64,000 bases of DNA from Akanthomyces muscarius (GCF_028009165.1 NC_079245.1:992001-1056000), one strand, 5' to 3'; numbered from the stretch's first letter, positions 35,901 through 48,324 are shown. Translations and numbers: made by a program. Notes: generated from the letters alone by a model not told the origin.

Positions 35901-36428
35901 ATATGGAATTGTCACATACCCGCACGCCGACCTCTCGGCTGCTCTTTTCGTCTTCTCTATGTTTAAATTTTGCATTGTATGAGTCGTACCGGAGTATTGG
36001 AAGCGTTTGAGTGGTTGAGGCGGCAAACGTGCGACTCTTCATACCCTAGACCTCCGTCTTTTAGACCATTAATGATAAAAAGTAAAAATACTACTTGCTC
36101 CAGCGATTGTATATCTGACTATTAAACTGTAACGGCTGTGAGGTGGTGTCTTGCTGTGATGTGGTTCTCGCCGTGGCGATGCTGAACTTTTCACAATCAC
36201 GTGACTTTTGCTTTTGGCCAACCTTGCTGCACATAGACTGCACTCCTCATCTAATTACTTGTATGAGTATATGTGTGAGAGGGAATCTCTCGTGCTAGGC
36301 TTTTTCATTTCAGAAATGATCACTTTTAATGTAGCCATCAGACGGGCCCCCATCTACGTGCCTTGAATCTTTTGAAAATCTGCACGAATCGGTTCTCGAC
36401 TGACATTTCGAATCAAACCTTTTTCACC
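35901..36428. other. pma1 3' region and DCAF4-like promoter
   Basis: This is the 3' UTR of pma1 followed by the upstream region of the next gene. TATA-like AT-rich stretches occur, but no gene was seen. Confidence 0.4.
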
Positions 36429-38240
36429 ATGGCGCCTGAAATCCCGGGTTACTACTTTGGTATGGCTCTCTCGTTCTCTAGCATTCTCGCCTTCACCGTT
36501 TATTACTTTTTGCTGACCCTTTTTGCGGCAACGGCAGACCCTGTGAAGAAGAAGTACTTTAAGATTGAAAAGTCGCACACGGCACCGCCGGCCGCCGCCT
36601 GGTCGGCCGACGAGGTCAAGCGCCGGCGCGTTGCCTCCTCGGCGGCCGAGTCGTCCCGCAGACGAGCGCGCCTGCTCCGGAACCACATCCAGCGGCATGC
36701 CGTCCTGGAGGCGGACCTCGTGACGCGGGGCCGGCTGCTGCGCGAGCTTGGCGGCGGCAGAGGAGAGGCGGCGGCGGTGGTGGAGGACATGATGGCGGCG
36801 GCGTGGGCGGGCGGGCTGGTGGACAAGGGGAGCATACCGTTTGTGCCGAGCTTTGCGAGGGAGAGGTATGCGAACATGCCGTGCATGTATGTCGGTGGCG
36901 ATGATGACAAGACGGGTCTTGGCGTGGCCTATGCGAGTGCGTACCCCTCTCCCCCCTTCTATTTGGCACAACCCCTGGGTTCGAATTTACTGACAGGGTT
37001 TTTTTTTTCTCCCAATTGCAGCGCTGGATGAAGAGACTCTTGTGGGGAGCTACATTGCCACGGATAACAACGATGCGTACGTTGCATAGCCAGAAGGACG
37101 GACGTGTGTGCGTGGTGTGTGTGTTGAGTGGAAGAACTGATGATGGTGTTAGAATCTCCTTCTCGAGGACCGCGCCAGAGAGCACCGGCCGTCGGCAGGG
37201 CCTCCGCGCCGAAATGATTCGCTGCCCGCAAATGTCGTCGATTCGGTACCACCGGCCCTCGCACAAGATCCTGCTCACCTCGCGCGAGCCGGACCACTCC
37301 TGCGGGCTGTACTTTTTCTCCCCGCTGCTTTCCGAGGAGCACGACTACCGCCCGCAGTGGCTTCTCGGCGAGAGTACGTCCCCCCCCCTCCCCCCTTTTG
37401 TATCTGTTGCCCTCGGCGATGCTGATCACGAGGAACGAACCAGCAAGCCACTACCAGCGGCTGTACATCCGGCACCGGCTCCGTGACGAGTGGCTCGTCC
37501 ACCAGTCCACCCCGGCGCCCGCGTCCTCGGACCTCCTTTGCGTCATCGGCACCAACGCGGGCATCCTGCGCGTGCGCTCCAACGAGACTATGGCTTGGAT
37601 CTCCTCCGCCCCGTCCTCCGGCGCCGCCACCGCAGTAGCAGCGACGGTGAGCAAGCACGTCCCGCAGGAGGTCTTTGACCAGGACTTCCAGACGGGCAAC
37701 CACAACGTGCTCCTCGCGGGCGGGCGCCAGCCGCGCCTGTGGACGACGGACCTGCGCGCGCCCGCCGCGCAGTGGCGCTCCGTCCCGCACGCCAGCTCCA
37801 TCACCCACCTGCGCAGCATCTCCGAGCACCAGGTCCTCGTCGCCGGGCTGCGCAGCAGCATGGCCACGTACGACCTGCGCTTCCTCGCCCGCGAGAAGCC
37901 GGAGCCCGCCGGCGGGAGGAGCAGCAGCAGCAGCACGCCCGTGCTGAGGTTCGAAGGGTACAGGAACGAGGCGCACGTGCACACCGGGTGGGACGTGAGC
38001 GTCGAGATGGGCCTCGCGGCCGCGGCGCAGGACGACGGCACGGTGAAGCTCTTCTCGCTCAAGTCGGGGCGGAGGCTGACGGGCGGCGGCGCGCTGGGCC
38101 GCGTGAGGGCGGACACGCCGATCAGGGCGCTCATGTTTCAGCGGATGCCGAGGGAGAGGATGTCGAGCCTGTGGGTGGGCGAGGGGCCGATGCTGAGAAA
38201 GTTTTCGCTGGGCGTGGGCGACGTGGGCGACGAGGCGTGA
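36429..38240 (+). CDS. DCAF4/WDR21-like WD40 protein
   Basis: Five exons, 36429-36459, 36538-36936, 37022-37076, 37153-37373 and 37444-38240, keep frame and give 500 aa. The N-terminus reads MAPEIPGYYFDPVKKKYFKI after splicing, the PGYY-D-x-K-x-x-Y-F-K-I motif found at the start of DCAF4 (WDR21) family proteins. Those proteins are substrate receptors of CUL4-DDB1 ubiquitin ligases. WD-type repeats follow, for example NVLLAGGRQPRLWTTDLR and DVSVEMGLAAAAQDDGTVKLFSL near the C-terminus. The first exon codes for only ten full residues. GC content is very high in exons 2 and 5. Ligase membership is inferred from the family. Confidence 0.75.
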
Positions 38241-38631
38241 GCCTCCTTGGCGCGTTCTGCGTCGGTGGGAAAGGACAAGACCAAGCTTGCAAAATATGGG
38301 TTTGTAAATATGAGCTTAAAGTATATATATCTCGGAGAGGAAAAAGCAGGGTGGGAACTGGGAAAGAAGAACAGGACAAGCTGGGTTTTGAAACTTGCAA
38401 GAAACCATACAAAGATACCCCCTTTATAATTTCTGGATTACACATGTACAACTAGTAGTACGTGTCAGTATTTCAATTGTGATTGTGTCCTTCCTACGAA
38501 AGCAAAACGCCTTGATATGAATATCTCAACCCCAGCCAGGTTTCACAACCGATTAAAAAACCACAAGATAAAAACTCCGGTATGCGACATTTCTCCCTTC
38601 TCCCAAGTTCTTGCATCCCCAGCAAACTGCT
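38241..38631. other. Convergent 3' ends
   Basis: This is the shared 3' region of the DCAF4-like gene (plus) and the bZIP gene (minus). No other feature was seen. Confidence 0.5.
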
Positions 38632-40428
38632 TTATATCCTCCCTTTCGTCGTCGTCGCCGTCTTGGCCCTCGCCGCCACCAGGTCACCCTCTGGCACGTT
38701 GCCCGTGTCCGCCAGCCCCGGAAACGCCCGCGCAAACGCCTCGCCCAGCTTCCAGTTCTCCAGCTTCCTCAGATGCCGCTCAAACACTGGATTGATCATC
38801 AGCTCCTCCGAGTGGGGGCTCTGCAGGAGCGTGTCCGTGTCGTGGTACGGCCACGACAGCGTCAGCGTTGTCGTGTACGGGATGAAAAAGTGCTCAAACG
38901 GGTACGCGCCCGAGCTGTGGCCCTTGACGAGCGCCTCGCGCATGCGCGGAAAGGGTAAATGGTCCACCCACGCCGGGTGCGGGGTGAGCAGCTGCGCGCG
39001 CAGGGGCCGCGCCCAGGGCGGCAGGCGCTCGTAGTTTTCGCGCGTGGGCGCAACCTGCCAGCGCATGACGAGGAACATGATGTACAGCACGGCGACGCGC
39101 TCAGGCAGGCCCGAGAGGTCTGGGAACTTGGCGAGGATGTCGGTGAAGACGCGGGACAGAGGGTGGGCGTAGGCGCTGTTCGCGGGGTTGAGGAGCGATG
39201 AGACGGACGGGTACCGCGGGCCGAGGACCTCGTGCGCCGGCAGGCCCTCGGCGGCGCGCTGCCGCCGCTCCTGCAAAAAGTCGAGGAGCAGCGAGTCGAG
39301 CGGGCACGTGGGCGGCGTGGTGCGCACGGGGGCGGCGTACCGCGGGACGCCGCCGCCGCTGCTGCTGCTGGGCGCGACAATGGTCTCGTCGGCGTTGCTG
39401 GCGTTGTCGGCGCGGTCGGCGCTCGCGTCCGGGCCCTGGTAGGGATAGCCAGAGGGGAACGCGCTGTTGTTGTAAGATGATGGCACTGACGGGTGGGTTG
39501 AGGATGAGGATGGGCCGGGCGAGATGGCGCCGCTGCTGCTGTTGCTGCTGGGAGCGACGGAGCCTTGCCGGGGAGCCGGCGCGGGATAGCGGTACGTAGA
39601 CGGCGTGTCGACGGCTCCTGGGCCCGTGGCGGCGGAGGAGCCCGAGGAGCCCGGGATGCGCGAGACCTGGTGGCTGGCGTCGAGCAGGAAGCCGAGACCG
39701 AGACGTTCAGGGCCCATCGCGAGTCCGTGGCGAAGCTGCTCCCGCTGCTGGTCGAGGTCGCTCTGCGCGGCGTGGCCGTTGGCGTGAAGCGTGCTTGTCC
39801 CGGAACTGGCGCTTTGCTGGCCTGCGGGTGATCGTGTCCGTCTGTCCGGTTCTGCAGTCTCCCGGGTGCTGCGTTTTGTATGCTGCTCTGTAGAAGGAGC
39901 CACGGTCTCTGGAAGCTGGCCTGTCTAGATTGTTAGGGACGACATGATGAAACAGGGTATCTGGAGAGTAGTGCCGCACCGATGAGAGGCTGCAACATGC
40001 TGACAACAGAGGCGAGCCGCTGGCGAATATCGGCATTCTCCCTCTCGAGAACTGCCTTGGCCTCTATAGCCGCTTGCAATTCCTGGTACGGTTGCAGGCT
40101 GGTGAGCTCCTCGACGCGGCGCTCCAGAGTTTGAATCTGGTTCTTTGTGCGCTCGCGAATAGCCCTCTGCGCCTCGCGATCTGAGTCCAGTGTCAGTTGT
40201 GTCTACATATGAATGAGCAATTGAAAGCATACCATTGGCACGCTTTTTGGCGAGCTGCTCCGGCGTTAAGTTCGCGACACCGCGGGCGGTGCTTGCCAGT
40301 TTCCTTTTCTTGGCGGCCGCTGCGCCGGCATCGTCTCCCCCGGCGCCCGGCGGCGTGGGCGCAGCATCGCTCTCGTCAAGAGGCCTGCTTTGCGAGCGCC
40401 CGTCTCCTCCAGCCGCTTGTGTTACCAT
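38632..40428 (-). CDS. bZIP transcription factor with DUF3425
   Basis: Three exons, 40428-40233, 40180-39980 and 39920-38632, give 561 aa. The introns are 52 and 59 bp with CTAAC-like branch sites. The ATG at 40428 (MVTQAAGG) is the first in frame. Residues about 50-125 are the bZIP: basic region KKRANDREAQRAIRERTK, split by intron 1, then a leucine-zipper helix ending QRLASVVSMLQPL. A Ser/Pro/Gly-rich linker follows. The C-terminal 220 residues are the DUF3425 domain (PLDSLLLDFLQERRQRAAEG, FPDLSGLPERVAVLYIMFLVMRWQV, PHPAWVDHLPFPRMREAL). Such factors occur in large numbers in filamentous fungi; most have no known targets. GC is very high in exon 3. Confidence 0.88.
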
Positions 40429-43208
40429 TGCATCTACTGCTTTTTTTGTTTTGATTTTTCCTTTGTGCAATTAAATTGTACTTGACCAGTGAGAGGACCC
40501 ACGCCAGGCTTTGCCGATGCGGATGTCCCCGTCGATCTGACGGATCTCTATCCGTGCCCAAGTCCGATGAAGTGGCGTCACACACCGACCAACACACACT
40601 GCATCAAGACTGCAGCAAGATGATTGCGATTCGCTCGGCAGGCCGACTGGGGATGCACAGTGGTGTGATGGAGCTTGGAGAGATCGGGGGCTGAATCATA
40701 GCGACGTGGCGATGAGGGATTCTACCGAGTCATGATGGCTTAGTCATCGCTTTAGGGCGAGAGGCGAGTCAGGTCAGTCCATCCCGACGTGCCTCTGTCG
40801 ACAGAGGCGTAAATAGCTGATTCGACGAGTTTTAGGCGGCTGACAGCAAAAGCGCTTGTCGGACCATGGTGTAGTGTGTGTGCGTATTCGATGGCGGTCG
40901 AGTGGCTATATAACATGCTGGCAGCTGCTGTTGCTCTCGCTGCTGTTGCAGCTGTCATTTAGATGGGATCGTGAACGAAAAAAGTGGCCAACAGTGAGAG
41001 GGCAAAAAGCGCGAATAAAGAGACTTTTACGTATCCTCTTGATTTCGTTATACATCGCTAGCCGCCGCCTTCTATCCTTTGAAAGATTTGCTTCTTTCTT
41101 GTCATCCACATGTTGGCGTCGGGTCTTCAGGTACCACTTTCGCTGAGTGGACATGTACCAACTTGACGGGGGCTTAATATGGCAGGTGTACAGCGAATGC
41201 TACTGTTAGATCCAAATTTAGGTCGAGAACAAACCAGAAAATGAAGACAGAAGATCAAGGAAGCCAGCAGTTCGCTTTACTTTTGCTCTCATGGTTTCGG
41301 AAGCTGCTGGGAGAGGGCAAAGGTGATCCATGTCGCCATGTAAGCAGATAGCGGCAGCTACAGGGCCATCTCCTTTGTCGGACTTGGCATGTGATGCGCA
41401 GCGAAGACGAACTCAGATCAAGGCTAGAAAAACAGAAATCGACCCGGAAGTCGCTTGGAAGCACATCTTGTCAGCCGCGTCTTGGCCACGGTCAGCATTA
41501 TTAAGGCCAGGCCAGGGTTGCTTGTGGCGCACTTTGGCTGCGAGCTTATTCTGTCGTCGGCAGGATGGGGCAGTCGACACCCAACCCAGTATCGGTACTG
41601 GTTACCAGTAGAAATGCGACAGTGGGGTGCGAGAGCGCTCTAATCACTGTCCGGTTCGGGAGCGCACATGGTCATCAGGAGCATAATATGCAGCCAGTCG
41701 TGTAGTAAGATGTTCCACAGGGGTCTCTGCAACCGAAAATGAGGCCGGACCTGGCTCGCGGTATATTTTCGTACAATATTGGCCAACAGTCGGGAAATGC
41801 CAGCAAAGAACGCATCTGCCGACTGGTCTAGGTCGGACTATGTCGCTTCTGCCGCGGCCAGCCACACATCTACTCCGAGACAACTGGGAGCGGGGGAGGT
41901 GTAATTTGCAGGGGCAGTAGCGGTGGGAGTTGGACCTAGAAACGATGACAATAAGTATGGAAAATGGATGGCGAAATGAAGCCAGGATTCACCGGATCGG
42001 ATCGCTCATCGAGAGAGGCCAAGACTCGGGGCAAAAGGCTCTGACGTCGTGGGTATGAGCGTGGAGCTACCTTATTTCGTCAGGTGGGAGCTAGTTGGCG
42101 AGCTAGGTAAGAAGGAGGGGTTGCGGCGCCCCTGCATTTATGTACACTGACTTGTGTACAGCTACTGCTGTATTGTGCATTCTGGCGAAGCGAGATGCAC
42201 ACCAAGGTATTTTTGCATCAAACAGCATGCTGCTGCGAGCTGCGAGATGTGCCGAGTCTGGCCTGTGGTGGTTGCGACCGTTTGAGTAGGGTCTGGCTGC
42301 AAGTTGGCGGGGCATTGCAAGCCTGCAGCAACGGTGCAAATGAGGAGCGGCAGATTTTGAGCCATTTTGTCTCGTCGCTGCAGAGACGTTGTTGGCAAGC
42401 AGGGGACGTAACATGACGATGGGAGCTGCTACCAGCACGGTTAACATACGTCCACTGTACGGAGTCACTACTGGTAGTAGCATGCAACGATAGGGTGGAG
42501 GCGAGGCGAGGCCAGGCTGCGCGAGGCCGAACTGGGGCGTTTTGTTGGGTGCGGCGTCGTGGGGTCGTGTGCCAGGGACCTGCTTGGTGGCTTGCGAGGG
42601 CGATGGGTGTATATAATATGTGTCGGCAACTGATATTTCAACCTTGGAGATGATGGACATTTGGTCTTGTGGACTGGACCGAGGGAAAAGGAGACAGTTG
42701 CGCGTTTGCATGGAAAGGCTGTCGACGGCTGTCGGATGGAACCCGCGAGCTGGCCCCGGACGGCCGTAAGCTGGCGGGCAGGGATCGAACAGGGTACCTG
42801 GATGGAAGCACAGCCGAAAAGTACCATTTGTCCGGCCGGGCGGCTAGACGCTGCTTCTACCAGTACATGGAAGAACGAGCAGCAATGAGGTAACAGCACA
42901 AGACTAGACAAGAAATGGTGCTCGGATGGGTCCCGATAGAATGTCGTTCACGGTTTGGCACATTAGTCCTCGCGTTCCATTCTATTTTCATTTTATTTTA
43001 TTCTACAAATACTCGGCAATGCTCCGGACTGAACGGCAGCCAGAGGCAACAAATTCGCGAATGAGGCTTCGGAGCAATGGAGGCCTTGCTGAGTTGGGGA
43101 TAGCGGGAGCAGCAGCTGGACACAGGGAGCTGTAGCTCTAGTTATAGGGCGCTAGCCCACCGAAACAGCCTGTAATGTGTGGTGGAATGGCTGGACAAGA
43201 GGTACCTC
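40429..43208. other. Divergent intergenic region of bZIP gene and acetyl-CoA synthetase
   Basis: About 3.3 kb, to 43,741, separates two divergent genes. Many short frames exist, but none is supported. The right part holds the acetyl-CoA synthetase promoter elements listed separately. Confidence 0.5.
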
Positions 43209-43255
43209 CCCCACCATGACCCCAGGGTACCGGTACAGGACCAATGTAACCCCAG
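43209..43255. promoter_or_regulatory. Cluster of CreA-like sites with a CCAAT box
   Basis: Three matches to the CreA consensus SYGGRG, read on the minus strand, lie at 43209-43214 (CCCCAC), 43220-43225 and 43250-43255 (both CCCCAG). CCAAT is at 43241-43245. They are about 490-530 bp upstream of the acetyl-CoA synthetase ATG. Carbon repression of this gene is known in Aspergillus. Short degenerate sites are common by chance. Confidence 0.35.
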
Positions 43256-43463
43256 GACTGCAATGGAGGGGTTCACCCGGGCAGGCTTGGCTGGTTGGGT
43301 TGGCTGGGTGGGCGGCAAAGCACCACCAGCCAACTGCGGTGCAGCTAATGCACGGCAGCGTTGTCATGGCTCATAATAATAATACTGGTACCCAGAGCTC
43401 ATCGGAGTAGTGGCAGCCAGTCTCGACTCGCACGCATGGCGACACCACCATCACCCTGCCCAA

Positions 43464-43469
43464 TATAAA
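43464..43469 (+). promoter_or_regulatory. TATA box of acetyl-CoA synthetase
   Basis: TATAAA lies 278 bp before the ATG, followed by a pyrimidine-rich leader. Confidence 0.5.
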
Positions 43470-43741
43470 GATTCACTCCGGCCCCATCCCGTTCAACCTC
43501 TGACCTGCCCCTCTCTGTTCTCTGCTTTTCCATCTTATATCCTAGTACTCTTCTCTTTCTTACAACCATTCGAGATTTGCCTCTCGCCAGCTTCAACCTC
43601 TTTTTCGTGCTCGCCTGCCTCGTAACAGCTTGCACGCCTATACGACCACTACAGCGCCCACCGACCACCGTCTGAATACCCCGCGTCGCCGCTGCAAACG
43701 CACCTCCTACAACACCACACCACACATCACAGCTCGCGACC

Positions 43742-46355
43742 ATGGCTGCTGAACAACCAAAGGTCCAGGAGGCCATTACCGCCCTTAGTATGTTTTCGCC
43801 GTCGTGCCCGCAGCAGACCCCAAAGCTGCGTCTCGCGACAAGCCTCCATGGCAAACAGCCTGCTAACTCAAATTCTAGGCCCTCCCCAAAAGATGCTGGA
43901 CAGTACGCTTGCTCCATCCTCTATCCCCCCCTCACCTGGAATCTGATGTAACCAGGACCTCTTTTTTTTAAATTCTTACTGACCTGACAACATAGAGCAC
44001 CCTAGCAAGCCCCACCTTGCCCGTAAGTTGACCCCTCTGCCTTTTGCGCCTCACTCTGCTGCAGCTCCTGAGATTGCGCGTGCGACGTGAGAATTGGTGG
44101 CTTTGCTGCCGAAGACGGAAGCGCAAAAATTGTACCCTCTTGACAGTGTTGTTTCTGCGCTGCTGTGCAGTTTGCGCGTTGCGACGCATCGCCAGTCTCG
44201 CGACGCCTCCCCCACCAACTTCACCCCACGCTTAGCTCTCCCAGCTAGCTTCCAGCTTCCGCCCGCCCGGCCAAGTGCTCCTCGGCTAACCCTCTCTTCT
44301 CTCTAGACCACGAAGAGTACCAGCAGCTCTACAAAGAGTCCATCGCAGATCCCACCAAGTTTTGGGGCACCAAGGCCCGCGAGCTGCTCTCCTGGACCCG
44401 CGACTTCCAGACCGTCTACAGCGGCTCCCTCCAGGGCGGCGACTCCAAGTGGTTCGTCGAGGGTGAACTCAACGCCTCGTACAACTGCGTCGACCGCCAC
44501 GCCCTCAAAGACCCCAACCGCGTCGCCATCATCTACGAGGCCGACGAGGCCGAAGGCGGCCGCAATGTCACCTACGCGGAGCTCCTCCGCGATGTCTGCA
44601 AGGTCGCCTGGACTCTCAAGAAGATGGGTGTCAAGAAGGGCGACACCGTTGCCATTTACCTGCCCATGATCCCAGAGGCCATTGTCGCCATTCTTGCCTG
44701 TGTCCGTATCGGCGCTGTCCACTCTGTCGTCTTTGCTGGCTTCTCTGCCGACTCTCTGCGCGACCGCGTCCTCGACGCCGACTCTCGCGTCGTCATCACC
44801 TCGGATGAGGGCAAGCGCGGCGGCAAGCTCATTGGCACCAAGAAGATTGTCGACGACGCTCTCAAGCAGTGCCCCAACGTCCGCAACTGCCTCGTCTTCC
44901 GCCGCACCGGCACCGAGGTCCCCATGCAGGAGGGCCGTGACGTCTGGTGGCACGACGAGGTCGAGAAGTGGCCCAACTACATTGCCCCCGAGCCCATGAA
45001 CTCGGAGGACCCCCTCTTCCTTCTCTACACCTCTGGCTCTACCGGCAAGCCCAAGGGCATCATGCACACCACCGCCGGTTATCTCCTCGGCTGTGCCATC
45101 ACTGGCAAGTACGTCTTTGACATTCACGAGGGCGACCGCTACTTTTGCGGTGGCGACGTCGGCTGGATTACCGGCCACTCCTACGTCGTCTACGCCCCTC
45201 TGCTGCTCGGTGTCACCACCGTCGTCTTCGAGGGCACCCCCGCCTACCCCGACTTCTCCCGCTACTGGGACATCATCAACAAGCACCAGATTACCCAGTT
45301 CTACGTTGCTCCCACCGCTCTGCGCCTGCTGAAGCGCGCTGGCGACGAGTACGTCACTGGCGAGATGAAGCACCTCCGTGTCCTGGGTTCCGTCGGTGAG
45401 CCCATCGCTGCCGAAGTCTGGAAGTGGTACTCTGATATTGTCGGAAAGAAGGAGTGCCAGATTGTCGATGTAAGTACGATGCTTACCCCCGAGTTTCGCT
45501 TCGCTAACCTTTTAGACCTACTGGCAAACCGAGACCGGCTCCCACGTCATCACTCCTCTCGCCGGTGTCACTGCCACCAAGCCTGGCTCAGCCTCTCTGC
45601 CCTTCTTCGGTATTGAGCCCGCCATCATCGACCCCGTCTCCGGCGAGGAGATTCACGGCAACGATGTCGAGGGCGTCCTGGCCTTTAAGCAGGCATGGCC
45701 CAGCATGGCCCGCACCGTCTACGGCGCCCACAAGCGCTACATGGACACATACTTTAACGTCTACCCCGGCTACTACGTGCGTATTCTACTCCTCCATTTT
45801 CTTGCAGTCGCTAATCTTGCTAGTTCACTGGTGACGGTGCTGCCCGCGATTACGAAGGCTTCTACTGGATCCGCGGCCGCGTCGACGACGTCGTCAACGT
45901 GTCCGGCCACCGTCTCTCCACCGCCGAGATCGAGGCCGCCCTCATCGAGCACCATGCTGTTGCCGAGGCCGCCGTCGTCGGCGTCAACGACGAGCTCACG
46001 GGCCAGGCCGTCAACGCCTTTGTCGCCGTCAAGGAGGGCAACGAGATCAACGACGCCCTGCGCAAGGAGTTCATCATGCAGGTTCGCAAGAGCATCGGTC
46101 CCTTTGCCGCGCCAAAGGCCGTCTTTGTCATCACCGACCTGCCCAAGACGCGCTCCGGCAAGATTATGCGCCGTATCCTGAGAAAGATTCTCGCCGGTGA
46201 GGAGGACCAGCTTGGCGACACCAGCACTGTACGTACCAAATGCCTCGGATCACCATTGTGCCATTGTTTCAATTGCTAACTTTCATTAGCTCTCCGACCC
46301 GAGCGTTGTCGACCAGATTATCGCGACCGTCCACGAGGCCCGCGGCAAGAAATAA
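43742..46355 (+). CDS. acs1: Acetyl-CoA synthetase
   Basis: Seven exons, 43742-43787, 43879-43902, 43996-44022, 44307-45469, 45516-45776, 45824-46228 and 46290-46355, give 663 aa. The enzyme activates acetate to acetyl-CoA with ATP through acetyl-AMP and is needed for growth on acetate (facA in Aspergillus, acu-5 in Neurospora). The adenylation motif [11 protein letters not shown] is at about 273, GSVGEP and WQTETGS follow, and TRSGKIMRR near the end carries the catalytic lysine. Exons 2 and 3 are micro-exons of 24 and 27 nt; both are needed to read PPQKMLD and HPSKPHLA before [12 protein letters not shown]. Intron 5 is only 47 bp. Length is normal for the family. Confidence 0.95.
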
Positions 46356-46659
46356 ATAAATAAAGAAAAAAAAATCGAAAATAAGAAAAAAAGGCGGCTG
46401 AGATCTGGGACTGAATTGATACCAAGGATCGCAAATCTGATTTATCCTGCGCCGGGAGGAAATTGACATCTGCCACCGGGTAATCGACATATTTTGGATT
46501 TATAGTATTGATGCGTAATGATTTTTGAATAATGGCTTTCTTTTGACACTCTCTGTACTGCTGTGACCAACATGAGCCCAAAAGTGCCAAAAAAAAAAAG
46601 GACGTTTGATGCTCGATCGTGAGTCTACATACACACTGACTCATGTATGAATATATATA
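46356..46659. other. Convergent 3' ends
   Basis: A 304-bp interval lies between convergent genes, with A-rich runs right after the acetyl-CoA synthetase stop. No gene was seen. Confidence 0.5.
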
Positions 46660-47811
46660 CTATTCCTCGAGACCAAGTCTCTCATACTGCCTCACAAACT
46701 CCCCAAACAGCATCCTCAGCGCCTCCATCTCCATGCCATCCTCCTCCCCCTCCCCCTCCCCCTCCATGTAATTCATCATATTGTGCACCTCGAACGCAAT
46801 CGCCAGCATGTACCCCAGCTCCGCCTCCTTCCCGACCTCTTCTCCCCCGTCCCCGTCCCCCGTCTCTGCATTCCACTGCTCCGCATACACCCTGCAGTAA
46901 TGCGCCCTCTCCTCGGCCGAGTACGGCCGCGCGCCCGTGAGCTTGGACGAGGCGTCGAACCACTGGAAGAGCTTGTGCAGGAAATGCCCGCCAATGTCCA
47001 CGCCGCGGTAGTTCTGAAGCACAAACTCAAAGTCGATGAGCACGACGCGCCGCGGCGACGGCGCAAGGGCGTCGGTCGAGGTCCGGAGCATGGTGTTCAT
47101 GTACTGCACGTCGTGGATGCACCACGCCTTCCTGGCGCGCATGCCCTCCAGCCGCGCCACGATGCGTCCGATCCTCGACACAAAGTCGTAGTCGACCACA
47201 TCGTCGACAGGCACCCCCGCGCCCTGCCCGACCCTCTTCAGCTTCTCCATGCCCCGATACCGCGCCAGCTCCCCCGTCAGCGCGTCGTAGTACTCCGCCA
47301 CCGGCTTCCGCTCCCGCCTTGTCTTTAGCGCGTGAAACGCCGCCTGCGCCCTCGCCACGTCCGCCCTCGTTGCCTCGTCCTCCACATCCTTGGGCGTCAG
47401 CGTCCTTGCGTCTAGAAACTCGTCGACGCGTCCGTACGCGCCGTCGCTTGTCTGGAAGAAGCCGTACATTTTCGCCCCGCGGCCGCTCTGGCCGTAGTCG
47501 TGGCAGAGCTGCGCCTCCTCGTGCTTGTCAGGGACGAGGTGTTTGAACACGGCGATTTCGCCATCGAGCTCGCCGTTGATCTTGAGAAAGACTTGGAGAG
47601 GCTCTTTGGGGGTAATGCTAAGCGGAGAGGGGCGGGCGACGACGCAGTTGGTGTTGGCGTAGCCGGTGTGGTGCGTGACGAGGAGGGCGCAAGGGTCGAC
47701 CGAGGGCCATTCGAGCGGGAGAATGGCACCGATGATGGCGTGGATGGTGCTGTTGGGGAGGGTGCTGCCGTCCGAGGGCATGGTGACGGGGATCTGTGTG
47801 CAGGTGACCAT
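46660..47811 (-). CDS. Choline/ethanolamine kinase-fold protein
   Basis: This is a single-exon gene for 383 aa. The ATG at 47811 (MVTCTQIPV) is used; the frame extends upstream only with non-ATG codons. The C-terminal half has the choline-kinase metal-binding block VVLIDFEFVLQNYRGVDIGGH followed by FLHKLFQWFD, and the N-terminal half has LQVFLKINGELDGEIAVFKHL as an ATP-binding lobe. Choline and ethanolamine kinases phosphorylate the head-group alcohol in the first step of the Kennedy pathway. The catalytic loop reads CIHDVQYMN where the family has CHND(x)QxGN. The Asp and Asn are kept, but the preceding His-Asn is shifted to Ile-His. A divergent kinase with another substrate is therefore possible. 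GC is high. Confidence 0.75.
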   Translation of the reverse strand: MVTCTQIPVTMPSDGSTLPNSTIHAIIGAILPLEWPSVDPCALLVTHHTGYANTNCVVARPSPLSITPKEPLQVFLKINGELDGEIAVFKHLVPDKHEEAQLCHDYGQSGRGAKMYGFFQTSDGAYGRVDEFLDARTLTPKDVEDEATRADVARAQAAFHALKTRRERKPVAEYYDALTGELARYRGMEKLKRVGQGAGVPVDDVVDYDFVSRIGRIVARLEGMRARKAWCIHDVQYMNTMLRTSTDALAPSPRRVVLIDFEFVLQNYRGVDIGGHFLHKLFQWFDASSKLTGARPYSAEERAHYCRVYAEQWNAETGDGDGGEEVGKEAELGYMLAIAFEVHNMMNYMEGEGEGEEDGMEMEALRMLFGEFVRQYERLGLEE

Positions 47812-48324
47812 GGTGGGTGGGTGGCCTGGGGCGCGGATGTTCAGTTGCAAGGGAGATTCTAAAGATTCTGAAAGAAGCCGTTGAATTCTACCGTCTCTGT
47901 CTCTGGTTTGCGGCAGTGTTGGTCTTATTTAGATCAAGAAAGACCGATGTAGCTTCTTAGTTACGTAGCAGTATCCTGTGAGTCATCAGACGGTGTGTAC
48001 TAGAGCGTGGGTAGTGCGTCATTATAGACTAGTAATAGTTCGGGTTTTCCGAAATTGGAAGATAACTGGGTTAAAGGATCGTAAGTTGACTCCAAATAGA
48101 CGAAAATCGTCAAGTGGAAAGGCAGCTCATCTTCCATCCGTGCCGTCGATGCCGTGCCCGGCCCCACTCTGCCGGGCAGCGGGACCACGCCTCCGCCACT
48201 GCCCGTCACTGGAAGAATCAATCATTAAGGTCATGCCATGATATATGAATATTAGGTGTATAGTCGGTGAGAGACAAGCGTCCACAGTCAGTGTCATGCA
48301 AAAAAGCAGCCCCCAGCACCTGCA
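47812..48324. other. Intergenic, no supported gene
   Basis: It holds the promoter of the kinase-fold gene (minus strand) and the 3' region of the HET gene. Nothing else was seen. Confidence 0.45.

Noticed and set aside
36975..36995. GGGTTCGAATTT resembling a tRNA T arm
   Set aside because: It lies inside an intron of the DCAF4-like gene, and no cloverleaf can be formed around it.
44303..45373. 356-codon open frame antisense to acetyl-CoA synthetase
   Set aside because: Same codon-bias shadow effect. The plus strand is a certain gene.
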